From Acinetobacter pecorum (lineage in GTDB: Bacteria; Pseudomonadota; Gammaproteobacteria; Pseudomonadales; Moraxellaceae): a DNA stretch of 64,000 bases. Below, piece by piece: positions 45,137 through 53,594 of the stretch (the first letter of the stretch is position 1; each line of letters starts with the position of its first letter). The stretch is taken from the NCBI RefSeq assembly GCF_014837015.1, contig NZ_JACSPT010000007.1, forward strand, positions 62,001-126,000, read 5' to 3'. The notes beneath the pieces were generated by a model. The model saw nothing but the letters and a program-made list of their open reading frames with translations, was not told the origin of the DNA and searched no databases. Position numbers and translations under genes: made by a program.

Positions 45137-46606
45137 ATGTCATGGCTTAAACCGCTGAGCAGCGTCTGGAAAAATACGCTCAGTAAATCCATTCAATACG
45201 GTGCAGAAATCCTGCACAGCCGTATTCCGTATTCGCCGGATAATCCCTATCTGGAAGGTATATTTGCACCCGAGCGGCAGGAACATTTTTCTATAAACTT
45301 GAAAGTTGAAGGGCAGATTCCTGCAGAACTGGATGGCGCACTGATGCGGATTGGTCCGAATCCTATTAACGTCAAAAACCCATGCAACTATCATTGGTTC
45401 ACCGGCGATGGCATGCTACATGCGCTCAGGCTTAAGGACGGTGAGGCACACTGGTATAAAAACAGTTATATCGGGTCAGCCAGTGTGCAGGAAAAACTTC
45501 ACCGGCCACAGATTCCCGGCAAAACGCGAGGTGTCGCGGATGCTGTCAATACCAATGTCATCAGCTTCGCCGGGAAAATCTGGGCACTGGTTGAAGCAGG
45601 AGCATACCCAGTTGAATTGAATGCTGCACTGGAATCAAGACGGCATCATTTATTTGAAGATGATCAGGATATGCCATTTACTGCCCATCCGCATATTGAT
45701 CCTGAAACCGGCGATATTCATGCGATTTGTTATGATGCTTTAAGTCAGAACAAAGTTTTTTACTTGCAGATAGATTCAAAAGGTAAGTTGAAACATCAGG
45801 TCGAAATTCCAGTGAAACATGGCCCGATGATTCATGATTGTGCCATTACCAAATCTCAGGTGCTGATTCTGGACCTGAATGTAAATTTCTCTGTACGTAG
45901 TGCTTTAAAAGGTTCAATGCTGCCATATCAATGGAATCCAAAACGGCAGGCGCGTATTGGCATATTGCCATTTGGTGGTCAGGTGGCCGACATCCGCTGG
46001 TATGAGATTGATTCCTGTTTTATTTTCCATACCGTGAATGCTTATGATCTGGATTCCGGTAATGTGGTGATGGATGCAGTCGTGCATTCCAAAGCTTTGG
46101 TTAGTTCGAGTCAGTGTCCAATTGAAGATCAGGATATACGCCTGGAGCGTTTTATATTTGAGCATGGCACGGGAAAAGTGTTTCGGACAGTATTATCCGG
46201 GACGAAACAGGAGTTTCCACGGATCAATGACGCTTATACGGGGCGGAAGCATCAGTATATTTATAGTATTTCCTTTGGCGAGTTTGATGATCCTTATCAT
46301 GTCAGCAGTAATATGCTCTTGGGGCATGATCTGGAAACTGGCCATTCAGAAAGCTATTCCTTTGGTGAGAACTGGGTGACAGGTGAAGTGATATTTGTCG
46401 CGCGGGGAGGTGCTCAAGCCGAAAATGATGGCTGGCTCATGTCTTATATCCATGCTCTAGATGGAAATCCATCCAGAGTGGTGATTCTAGATGCACAGCA
46501 GATGACGGCAGGACCGATTGCAACGATTCATTTACCGGTTCGGGTACCTGTCGGATTTCATTGTAACTGGATTGATTATCGGAAACTAAGAATTAACTAT
46601 TCTTAG
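45137..46606 (+). CDS. Carotenoid oxygenase (RPE65/CCD family)
   Basis: 489 residues. Four iron-ligand histidines sit in the family contexts TAHPHIDPETGD, MIHDCAIT, FIFHTVNAYD and PVGFHCNWI (the last commonly GFHG). The N terminus PERQEHFSINLKVEGQIPAELDGALMRIGPNP is typical. Bacterial members cleave apocarotenoids, stilbenes or lignin-derived styrenes. No carotenoid synthesis genes are nearby, so a lignostilbene-type substrate is possible and would fit the aromatic monooxygenase close by. AAGGAAAA precedes the ATG. Confidence 0.88.
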   Translation: MSWLKPLSSVWKNTLSKSIQYGAEILHSRIPYSPDNPYLEGIFAPERQEHFSINLKVEGQIPAELDGALMRIGPNPINVKNPCNYHWFTGDGMLHALRLKDGEAHWYKNSYIGSASVQEKLHRPQIPGKTRGVADAVNTNVISFAGKIWALVEAGAYPVELNAALESRRHHLFEDDQDMPFTAHPHIDPETGDIHAICYDALSQNKVFYLQIDSKGKLKHQVEIPVKHGPMIHDCAITKSQVLILDLNVNFSVRSALKGSMLPYQWNPKRQARIGILPFGGQVADIRWYEIDSCFIFHTVNAYDLDSGNVVMDAVVHSKALVSSSQCPIEDQDIRLERFIFEHGTGKVFRTVLSGTKQEFPRINDAYTGRKHQYIYSISFGEFDDPYHVSSNMLLGHDLETGHSESYSFGENWVTGEVIFVARGGAQAENDGWLMSYIHALDGNPSRVVILDAQQMTAGPIATIHLPVRVPVGFHCNWIDYRKLRINYS

Positions 46607-46700
46607 GTTTGAGCTTAAAAACTTGAAACTTTGTCTTGGTGATTAAAAGGCATTAACTTAGAAAGCTCGAATAAGATTCATATCTGATGGTAGGCGGATA

Positions 46701-46803
46701 TTACTTTGAGGAATGAGAAATATATTCGCTAAGGCAATCAAAATCTGTTGTTAGGCAGAAGACTCGTCCCTGAATCTCAGCCTAACATTGACATCTATAC
46801 CGC
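46701..46803 (+). repeat. Dispersed hairpin element, copy C (degraded)
   Basis: The left arm TTACTTT (46701-46707) has a partly decayed partner AAGGCAA (46731-46737). The middle stem is kept with different bases: GTTAGGC (46750-46756) with GCCTAAC (46780-46786), plus GA/TC inside. The loop contains TCGTCC. The third stem (GACATCTATACCGC region) is broken. It lies between convergent carotenoid oxygenase and nitroreductase genes. Confidence 0.65.
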
Positions 46804-46844
46804 TAATCATAGAGCAGATGAAAGATTTAAATTTGAGATACTGC

Positions 46845-47642
46845 TTACATCTTCTGAATAAACAGTTCACGATCAAAACGATACTGCGGGAAGAATACGC
46901 CATCTTTGGCACGTTCACCTGCACCAATCACCATGACCGGATACTGTTCGCCATTTAATTCAAGAATTTCACGAACCATCGGCTCATCAAAACCTTCCAT
47001 CATACAGCTATCAAAACCGTAAGCACGTAAAGCCAAGACCAGATTTTCACAAGCCAGTGCCGTAGTTTTGGTTGCCCACAGTTTTGCATCAGCCGGACTG
47101 AAAGCAGAGACTGGCATTTGCTTGTCCAGTGTACGTGCAACTTTGAAAGCGACTTTCTTAAAGTTGCCGAAGGCATTCAGATAGCCCGTTTTATAGTTGT
47201 ATGGAATATATTTATAGTATTTTCTAATCGCTGGTGGTGCTTCTGGGAATGGAAATTCATTCACATTACGCTTTGCCATTTCATCAATACGGTCGGTACG
47301 TGCCACGCAAACAATCAGCTCGGAAGCAGTTTTTGCTGCCAGTTGACCCATGCAGGCTTTAACCAGACGTTTTTTCCTGCCCGGATTTTGTACCACATAA
47401 AAAGTCCAGGGCTGCAGATTGGACGAGTTCGGTGCCAATAGTGCCAGATCCAGACAGGCATCCAGAACCTCATCAGGAATTGGTTTCTTGGTAAATTTAC
47501 GTACTGAACGGCGGCTTTCAATGACTTTGCGAAAATTTTCTACATCTATATCCTGAGGAGCTGGTTCGTAATAGCGTTTTTTGTCAGGATTGACGCTATC
47601 AGACGTTTGATGAGATTTATCATTCAAATTTTCAGTAGACAT
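46845..47642 (-). CDS. Nitroreductase-family flavoprotein
   Basis: 265 residues from ATG 47642; a TTG ten codons upstream is unlikely. The FMN-binding start ESRRSVRKFTKKPIPDEVLDACLDLALLAPNSSNLQPWTFYVVQNP is clear, and GFDSCMMEGFDEPMVREIL and VMVIGAGERAKDG close the fold. A polar N-terminal extension of about 35 residues is present. It would reduce nitro, quinone or related substrates with NAD(P)H; the substrate is unknown. Confidence 0.85.
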   Translation of the reverse strand: MSTENLNDKSHQTSDSVNPDKKRYYEPAPQDIDVENFRKVIESRRSVRKFTKKPIPDEVLDACLDLALLAPNSSNLQPWTFYVVQNPGRKKRLVKACMGQLAAKTASELIVCVARTDRIDEMAKRNVNEFPFPEAPPAIRKYYKYIPYNYKTGYLNAFGNFKKVAFKVARTLDKQMPVSAFSPADAKLWATKTTALACENLVLALRAYGFDSCMMEGFDEPMVREILELNGEQYPVMVIGAGERAKDGVFFPQYRFDRELFIQKM

Positions 47643-47715
47643 ATTCTTTATTCTGGCAAGTAAAGGTATCAAGAAGGCAGTTTAAACTACCTCATTGACA
47701 TCCTGAGTTTGAAAA

Positions 47716-48516
47716 TTAGTTGAATTGTGTGAAATCAGGTTTCCGTTTTTGCATAAAAGCCTGAACTGCTTCCATCATTTCGGCTGAACCAACACGGTTC
47801 ATAAAGATTTCTGCCTCATGATCAATCCATTCAACAATTTCATCCAGATTATGTTTCATCAAAGCTTTGCTCTGCTTCAGAGAGGCCAATGGTAAAGCTG
47901 CCAGAGTTTGTGCCTGTTTTTGTGCAGTAGCATAGGCATCTTCTTCGATACTGTTCACCAGACCTGCGCTCAGTGCTTTTTCACTATTGAATTTTTGTGC
48001 AGTCAGCAATAATTCAGCTGCTTTATGATAGCCTGCCTGTTGAATCAGTAATTTGCTTGACGCGCCTTCAGGCGATAGACCCAGACTGACAAATGGAATC
48101 TGGAACAGGGCTGTATGGTCACTATAAACCAGATCACAATGCAGTAAGATCGTCACCCCAATCCCGATCGCAACTCCACGCACAGCAGCAATTAAAGGCT
48201 TGGAAAATTTTGCGGCAGCTTTTAATAAAACAAATGGAGGGCCATCTTGCGGACGAATCTGGTCCTTATTGGCTGCAGATTTCATAAAATCCTGCATATC
48301 ATTGCCTGCACTAAAGTCAGCGTTCTGACCGCGTAAAACAACTACACGCACTTCAGGTGCCTGATCAGCTTCATCCAAGGCTTTCGCAATCCATAAATAA
48401 AGCTCGCTGTATAATGCATTTTTAGCTTCCGGGCGATTGATTGCCAAAGTGAGTACACCATGTTCTAAATTCGCATTCAAATGCTCATGAGGTTGTTGAA
48501 TACAGCTCAGTGTCAT
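47716..48516 (-). CDS. Enoyl-CoA hydratase/isomerase (crotonase) family protein
   Basis: 266 residues. The crotonase core has LTLAINRPEAKNAL, VVVLRGQNADFSAGNDMQDF (oxyanion site) and KPLIAAVRGVAIGIGVTILLHCDLVYS. A Glu in SLGLSPEGASSKLL sits where active isomerases or hydratases have an acidic residue. The C-terminal helices match the family. The pathway is not evident from neighbours; it follows the nitroreductase only in reverse order and may be monocistronic. Confidence 0.85.
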   Translation of the reverse strand: MTLSCIQQPHEHLNANLEHGVLTLAINRPEAKNALYSELYLWIAKALDEADQAPEVRVVVLRGQNADFSAGNDMQDFMKSAANKDQIRPQDGPPFVLLKAAAKFSKPLIAAVRGVAIGIGVTILLHCDLVYSDHTALFQIPFVSLGLSPEGASSKLLIQQAGYHKAAELLLTAQKFNSEKALSAGLVNSIEEDAYATAQKQAQTLAALPLASLKQSKALMKHNLDEIVEWIDHEAEIFMNRVGSAEMMEAVQAFMQKRKPDFTQFN

Positions 48517-48619
48517 CGTACTATCCTTGCTTTAAACTTGATTTGATTTTATGGGAATTATTATGTCGCATATTTATTGGAGCGGCACAACTCATGAGTC
48601 ATAAAAAAACTGATCCCTT

Positions 48620-49189
48620 ATGAACTATACATTTGATTATCTGGTTTTCATTGGCCGCTTTCAGCCTTTTCATCTGGCGCACATGCAAACCATTAAGATC
48701 GCCTTGCAGCACAGTCAGAATGTGATTTTGGCTCTTGGTTCTGCACAAAATGAACGTAATATCAAGAATCCATTTTTGGCTTCGGAGCGTGAAGCCATGA
48801 TCCTGTCAAATTTTAGTGCTGAAGATCAGGCGCGCATCAAATTTGTAGAAGTCATAGATGTTTATAATGATGAAAAATGGCAAAAACTGGTGAAATCGCT
48901 GGTGAATCAGGTCATTGAACCGGATGCCAAAGTCGGGCTGATTGGGCATTTTAAAGATGATTCTTCCTATTATTTAAAATTTTTCCCAGAATGGGAAATG
49001 GTCGAACTTGATAGTCTTGAAGGAGCCCTATCTGCCACGCCGATGCGTGAAGCTTATTATCGTGGCGAAATTCAACGGGATAAATTCCCACAAGGCACGA
49101 TTGAATTTTTAGAGCGTTTCCAGCATACAGCGACCTATCAACAGCTCAGTGAAAAATTCGCCCGGAATGATAAAACCAATCTGGTTTAA
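48620..49189 (+). CDS. nadM: Nicotinamide-nucleotide adenylyltransferase (NadM type)
   Basis: 189 residues, an adenylyltransferase domain without a Nudix partner. FIGRFQPFHLAHMQTI holds the nucleotidyltransferase HxxH site, with ALGSAQNERNIKNPFLASEREAMI after it and ALSATPMREAYYRGE as the second ATP motif (S/T-x-T-x-x-R). It makes NAD from NMN and ATP in the salvage route. The start is 103 bases from the divergent crotonase gene. Confidence 0.85.
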   Translation: MNYTFDYLVFIGRFQPFHLAHMQTIKIALQHSQNVILALGSAQNERNIKNPFLASEREAMILSNFSAEDQARIKFVEVIDVYNDEKWQKLVKSLVNQVIEPDAKVGLIGHFKDDSSYYLKFFPEWEMVELDSLEGALSATPMREAYYRGEIQRDKFPQGTIEFLERFQHTATYQQLSEKFARNDKTNLV

Positions 49190-49191
49190 AA

Positions 49192-50100
49192 CTACAAGTT
49201 CAATACTGGTTGATTCATGGCAGCTTGAGCATGCTGCCTTAAACATTCACCTAAAATCTCCAGAGCAGGAGACTGTTCTTTCCAGTGATGCCAATACAGG
49301 GGGACTTCGATGCGTAATTCCCTTGAAAGCTCAAGCAGTTGACCTGATGCCAGCAAATCTCGGACCTGATAGTCCGGTAACCAGCCATAGCCCAGTCCCA
49401 TCACAATTGCATCAAAAAATGCATGGGTCGATGGGATGAAAAAGTGAGGGTATTGAGCAGGATTCAGGCCAAACTCTTGCTGGATAAACTGGGTATGCAA
49501 CTGGTCTTTTTCATTAAAAAGAATAGCAGGAGCAAGACGTAGCGTATTCCGATGTACGCCTTGATGAAACCAGTTTCGGGAAAATTCAGGGGTGGCAACG
49601 AGACGGTATTGCATCTCTCCGATCAATTCGGCCCGGCAACCTTTCATTGCCTTGGCTTCCGTACTCAAACAGGCATTGACGAGGCCTGCTTCTAACAGAT
49701 GATGAGTCTGTGATTGGTCATCTACCTGAAAATGCAACACAATTTTGTGCCGAATCAGCTGGTCTTGTAAGGTCGGTAACAGCCAGGTCGCGAGCGAATC
49801 AGCATTGGTGGCAATATTCAGACAATAGAAACCTTCTTGTTGCAGCTGTCCCCCCAGATCCTGCATTAGATTCTGTTCTAGCAAGCGTTGATGCTGTAAA
49901 TAATGCAATAAAGTTTGCCCAGATTGAGTCACGCGGCAAGGCCGATCTCTGACCAACAGCAGATGTCCCAATTGTTTTTCCAGACTTTGAACACGAAGAG
50001 TAACTGCTGAGGCAGTAATGTTTAACTGCTCCGCTGCAAGATCAAAACTTCCGGTTTTTGCAACTGCATAAAAAGCATCACATTGTTTCGCATTCAGCAT
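49192..50100 (-). CDS. LysR-family regulator, LysG/ArgP type
   Basis: 302 residues. The N terminus MLNAKQCDAFYAVAKTGSFDLAAEQLNITASAVTLRVQSLEKQLG is the winged helix of the ArgP/LysG branch. The effector domain spans about 90-290. It is divergent from a LysE/ArgO-type exporter 101 bases away, the standard arrangement in which it activates the exporter in response to lysine or arginine. It is convergent with nadM, two bases apart. Confidence 0.88.
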   Translation of the reverse strand: MLNAKQCDAFYAVAKTGSFDLAAEQLNITASAVTLRVQSLEKQLGHLLLVRDRPCRVTQSGQTLLHYLQHQRLLEQNLMQDLGGQLQQEGFYCLNIATNADSLATWLLPTLQDQLIRHKIVLHFQVDDQSQTHHLLEAGLVNACLSTEAKAMKGCRAELIGEMQYRLVATPEFSRNWFHQGVHRNTLRLAPAILFNEKDQLHTQFIQQEFGLNPAQYPHFFIPSTHAFFDAIVMGLGYGWLPDYQVRDLLASGQLLELSRELRIEVPLYWHHWKEQSPALEILGECLRQHAQAAMNQPVLNL

Positions 50101-50201
50101 CTTTCTTATCTAAATAATATTTAGTTAATCTGATATTAACTTAGTTTTAATTAATCTTGCCGATTTTATTGAATAATGCCTTTCTTTAAAAAAGGGGGAA
50201 G

Positions 50202-50810
50202 ATGATGTTCAGTTATATGGTGAGTGGCTTTGCTGTAGGAATGAGCCTGATTGTGAGTATTGGTGCACAAAATGCCTTTGTTCTAAAACAAGGTTTAAAA
50301 CAGCAGCATGTGTTCTGGGTCTGTGTAATTTGTGCTTTATCTGATTCTATTTTAATTTTGCTGGGTGTCTTTGGATTCGCGCGTGTCATCGAGCATTACC
50401 CGCATATTGTTATGTTTTCTAAATATATTGGTGCAGGATTTCTGTTTTATTATGGTTTGCAACATGCGATTAGTGCATTTAAATCTACAGAGGTATTGGC
50501 ATTGAGTGATCAGGCAACAGAGCATTTTGTACAGGTGCTGATGATCTGTTTGGCTTTTACCTGGCTGAATCCGCATGTTTATTTAGACACCGTAATCCTG
50601 ATCGGATCTATTTCAACCCAATACAGTCTGGGGAAAGAATGGTTTATGCTAGGCGCAGTCCTTGCTTCTTGGTTTTTCTTTTTTTGTTTGGGATATGGCG
50701 CAAAAATATTGACGCCGTGGTTTCAACATCCAAAAGCATGGAAAATTCTGGATGCTATTATTGCCTGTACCATGTGGGCGATCGCCTTGTCATTAATAGT
50801 CAGCATTTGA
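50202..50810 (+). CDS. LysE/ArgO-family amino acid exporter
   Basis: 202 residues with about six helices. Family motifs are GMSLIVSIGAQNAFVLKQGLKQQHVF at the N terminus and AFTWLNPHVYLDTVILIGSIS in the middle (NPHVYLDT is diagnostic). AAGGGGGAAG precedes ATG 50202; the ATG three bases later is also possible. It likely exports lysine or arginine, controlled by the divergent LysG/ArgP-type regulator. Confidence 0.9.
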   Translation: MMFSYMVSGFAVGMSLIVSIGAQNAFVLKQGLKQQHVFWVCVICALSDSILILLGVFGFARVIEHYPHIVMFSKYIGAGFLFYYGLQHAISAFKSTEVLALSDQATEHFVQVLMICLAFTWLNPHVYLDTVILIGSISTQYSLGKEWFMLGAVLASWFFFFCLGYGAKILTPWFQHPKAWKILDAIIACTMWAIALSLIVSI

Positions 50811-51169
50811 TTTACTTATAACCTTGAGAAACTGTTTCAGAATAAAGCCAGCGTATTATTTAAGATATTTATCAATGATTTTTAATATTTTATTCAGCTG
50901 GAAACAGCAAATTCTTTGTTCTATAAAAGGTAGCGAGAACAGAAAGTTGTAAGATCAAAACAGTTCTCTGCTGGACAGACACGATTCCTGAAGAAAGAAA
51001 TCAGGACGATTATTCTGTCCATTAGTCATGAATGATTTTACAAAAACTTCAAAAAACTGATATAAAAATAACGAAACCATGTGGGAACACACAACAAGAA
51101 AATTTAATTTCAGATTAAGCCGTTGACTTAAATCCGATTAATAAGAAATTAAACAAGGTGGATTTAAAA
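50811..51169. other. Intergenic region with nested hairpins, upstream of yceI
   Basis: No gene found in about 360 bases. Two strong structures: GAGAAC/GTTCTC (50935-50940 with 50963-50968), and a nested hairpin GGACAGA/TCTGTCC (50973-50979 with 51014-51020) enclosing TCCTGA/TCAGGA (50986-50991 with 51001-51006). The arrangement and the TTCCTGA segment resemble the dispersed element at 46750-46786, but relatedness is uncertain. Confidence 0.4.
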
Positions 51170-51733
51170 TTGAAAACAATAATAAAAACCGGGCTTCTTA
51201 GCTTGGCGATCTGTCTAGCTTTAATCAGTCAGTCTTTTGCAAGATCATGGACCCTAACCCCCAAAAGCGATGTAGGGTTTGAGATCAAGTCCATGGGACT
51301 TACTATGGTTAAAGCCAAGTTTAATCAGGTTCAATCCACGATGCAGTTTGATGCCAATGCACCGCAAAACGCCTCAACCCATCTGGTCATGGATGTAGAA
51401 AGTTTAAGTTTTAGTAAACCTGTATTTAAAAATATGATTTTGGGCGAAGACCTGTTTTATGTAGCAAAATACAAGACTGTAATTTTTAAAAGTATTCAGT
51501 TTAAAGACTTGGGCAATGGCAAATACAAGGTATTAGGACATTTAACCTTGCGTGGTGTAACAAAGCCCGTAATTTTTGAGACAACTTTTAAGCCCAGTAT
51601 GTCGGATGCCAATCTGTTGGATGTTCAGGCATCTGCCGTGATTAATCGCAGTGATTTTGGTATGAAAAAGGGAATTGCAGGTATAGGGGACAAAGTGAAT
51701 CTTCATCTTTCAGGTCAATGTGAAGTCAATTAA
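51170..51733 (+). CDS. YceI-family periplasmic protein
   Basis: 187 residues starting at TTG 51170. AAGGTGG is 8 bases upstream, and the product then starts with a clean signal peptide (about 1-24, ISQSFA); a GTG at 51158 overlaps that ribosome site. The mature part has the YceI lipocalin-like pattern: WTLTPKSDVGFEIKSMG, VKAKFNQVQSTMQFD, ILGEDLFYVAKYKTVIF and HLTLRGVTKPVIFETTF. Members bind polyisoprenoids or amphiphiles. A rare TTG start is implied. Confidence 0.82.
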   Translation: MKTIIKTGLLSLAICLALISQSFARSWTLTPKSDVGFEIKSMGLTMVKAKFNQVQSTMQFDANAPQNASTHLVMDVESLSFSKPVFKNMILGEDLFYVAKYKTVIFKSIQFKDLGNGKYKVLGHLTLRGVTKPVIFETTFKPSMSDANLLDVQASAVINRSDFGMKKGIAGIGDKVNLHLSGQCEVN

Positions 51734-51868
51734 GAAAGTACTCACTTATATCTCATCATGCCTGATGATCCTGCATCATAAATTTTTTAGAATGCTGGGT
51801 GCTTATTATTTTCAGGTTTAAATCTTTATCAGGTAAATATAAAATATATGCTGCTATATAAAACCATT

Positions 51869-51894
51869 AAAAAAGCTCGAATATTCGAGCTTTT
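51869..51894. terminator. Bidirectional intrinsic terminator
   Basis: AAAA-GCTCGAATATTCGAGC-TTTT, a perfect palindrome between yceI (+) and the Bcp gene (-). Confidence 0.75.
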
Positions 51895-51916
51895 ATGCCT
51901 GGGTCTTAGCAGTTAA

Positions 51917-52375
51917 TCAGGCCGCTTGTAAGGCTTTTAAATCTTCCAGAACTTGTTCTGCATGGCCGGCTGCCTTGACCTTACGGTATTCTTTGACCAG
52001 TTGGCCGTTATGGAAAATAAAAGTTGAACGCTCAACTCCCATTACCTGTTTACCATACATATTCTTTTCTTTGATTACATCAAAGTGATGACACAATACT
52101 TCTTCTTTATCACTGATCAGGTTAATGCTCAGGTTTTGCTTTTCAGTAAAATTCTGATGGGCTTTTACCGAATCACGGGATACCCCGAGAACTGTAGTAT
52201 TTAAAGCCTCGAACTGGTCTTTTAAACAGGAAAAGCCAACAGCCTGAGTGGTGCAGCCCGGCGTAGAATCTTTAGGATAAAAGTAGATGACTAGCCATTC
52301 TGTATCTAGCTTGGTTAAATTGATCTCGCCTGTGGTCGCAGGAAAATTCTGGTCAATTAAACTAATTTCAGACAT
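51917..52375 (-). CDS. bcp: Thioredoxin-dependent peroxiredoxin (Bcp/PrxQ)
   Basis: 152 residues. WLVIYFYPKDSTPGCTTQAVGFSCLKDQF holds the peroxidatic Cys (PGCTTQ) and a second Cys about 10 residues on, close to the resolving position. GVSRDSVKAHQNFTEKQNLSINLISD is conserved. It reduces peroxides using thioredoxin. The gene stands alone. Confidence 0.92.
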   Translation of the reverse strand: MSEISLIDQNFPATTGEINLTKLDTEWLVIYFYPKDSTPGCTTQAVGFSCLKDQFEALNTTVLGVSRDSVKAHQNFTEKQNLSINLISDKEEVLCHHFDVIKEKNMYGKQVMGVERSTFIFHNGQLVKEYRKVKAAGHAEQVLEDLKALQAA

Positions 52376-52462
52376 AAAAACTCCTGTTTTATTTAAATTT
52401 TTTCAAAAAAATAAGCCACATTATAGTGGCTTATTTCATTAAAGAATAAGAAAAATTAGATC

Positions 52463-52876
52463 TTATTTCTTTGGTGCAGCTTGAGCTGATTTCATTGCTT
52501 CTTCAGTCAAAGTTTTCAGTTTACCGGTTAACTGTGGACCAAAACACGCTTGAAGATCTTTATTCTGCTTTTGTACAAAAGCTAAACTACCTGGGCTTTT
52601 TTTCTGGTTAATGGTACTTTGAATTTCCCATTTTTGCGCATTGGTTAATTTACCATCTGCTTCAACCGCACAAGTACAATATTTACTGACTTCAGCAGAA
52701 GTTAATTTCTTGCTTTTGCCAGTTTCATCTTTACAAACATTGATCAATGCAGCTTTCACATTGGTGCTTTTATAAGCTTGTTGTAATTTGTCATCAGCTG
52801 CTTGAGCTGTAGTGGTGAACATCGCAGCAGCTGAAACAATTGCTGAAAGTACAATGCCTGATTTTAAATTCTTCAT
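52463..52876 (-). CDS. Small periplasmic protein of unknown function
   Basis: 137 residues from ATG 52876, with AAGGTAGAG upstream; the longer open frame from 52993 lies inside queC. The signal peptide ends TTTAQA^A near residue 26. The mature part is Lys/Gln-rich and helical with four Cys (NVCKDE, KYCTCAVE, LQACFG), likely two disulfides. It lies 17 bases after queC, so it is probably co-transcribed, but no link to queuosine is evident. Confidence 0.72.
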   Translation of the reverse strand: MKNLKSGIVLSAIVSAAAMFTTTAQAADDKLQQAYKSTNVKAALINVCKDETGKSKKLTSAEVSKYCTCAVEADGKLTNAQKWEIQSTINQKKSPGSLAFVQKQNKDLQACFGPQLTGKLKTLTEEAMKSAQAAPKK

Positions 52877-52892
52877 AAACTCTACCTTGTTA

Positions 52893-53561
52893 TTACGGTA
52901 TATAACGTGTCGGGTCTTCAACACCTGCGTCCGCAAAACCCTGTTTACGTAAACGACAACTGTCACATTTACCACAGGCACGTCCTTGGTCATCTGCTTG
53001 ATAGCATGACACCGTTTGACTGTAGTCTACGCCATGTTCCATACCTAAGCGAATAATATTTGCTTTGGATAAATGTAACAAAGGTGTTTCAAACTTGAGA
53101 GCTTGGCCCTCTACACCAACCTTGGTTGCAAGACGGGCCATGTTGGCAAATGCCTCGATAAATTCCGGACGGCAATCCGGATAACCGGAGTAATCGACCG
53201 CATTAATCCCGATCACAATTGCTTCAGCTTTGAAGACTTCTGCTGCAGCTAAAGCATATGACAAGAAGATGGTATTACGTGCAGGAACGTAAGTAATCGG
53301 AATGCCGGCCTGTTCGTGATCAGGTACCTCAATGCTATGATCGGTAAGGGCTGAGCCCCCCAGATTACCCAGATCAATATTGATCACTCGATGTTCTACA
53401 CCCGCACGTTCAGTTAACGCTTTTGCTGCATCCAGCTCGGTGGTTGAACGTTGACCATAGCGAAAACTGAGTGCGATACATTCATAGCGTGCCTGTGCCC
53501 AAGCCAGACATGTGGTTGAGTCTAAACCGCCAGATAACAGGACAATGGCACGAGGGCGCAT
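52893..53561 (-). CDS. queC: 7-cyano-7-deazaguanine synthase QueC
   Basis: 222 residues from ATG 53561, with GGAG 8 bases upstream; a TTG five codons before is rejected. The PP-loop [15 protein letters not shown], the conserved [15 protein letters not shown] and [17 protein letters not shown], and a C-terminal zinc site [24 protein letters not shown] are all present. It converts 7-carboxy-7-deazaguanine to preQ0 with ATP and ammonia. It follows queE by about 33 bases. Confidence 0.96.
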   Translation of the reverse strand: MRPRAIVLLSGGLDSTTCLAWAQARYECIALSFRYGQRSTTELDAAKALTERAGVEHRVINIDLGNLGGSALTDHSIEVPDHEQAGIPITYVPARNTIFLSYALAAAEVFKAEAIVIGINAVDYSGYPDCRPEFIEAFANMARLATKVGVEGQALKFETPLLHLSKANIIRLGMEHGVDYSQTVSCYQADDQGRACGKCDSCRLRKQGFADAGVEDPTRYIP

Positions 53562-53594
53562 AAGCTGATTCTCCAAAAAATACTTTACAAAAAA

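Noticed and set aside
52877..52993. Upstream extension of the four-Cys periplasmic protein
   Set aside because: It lies inside queC in another frame; the ATG at 52876 has a ribosome site and starts a signal peptide.
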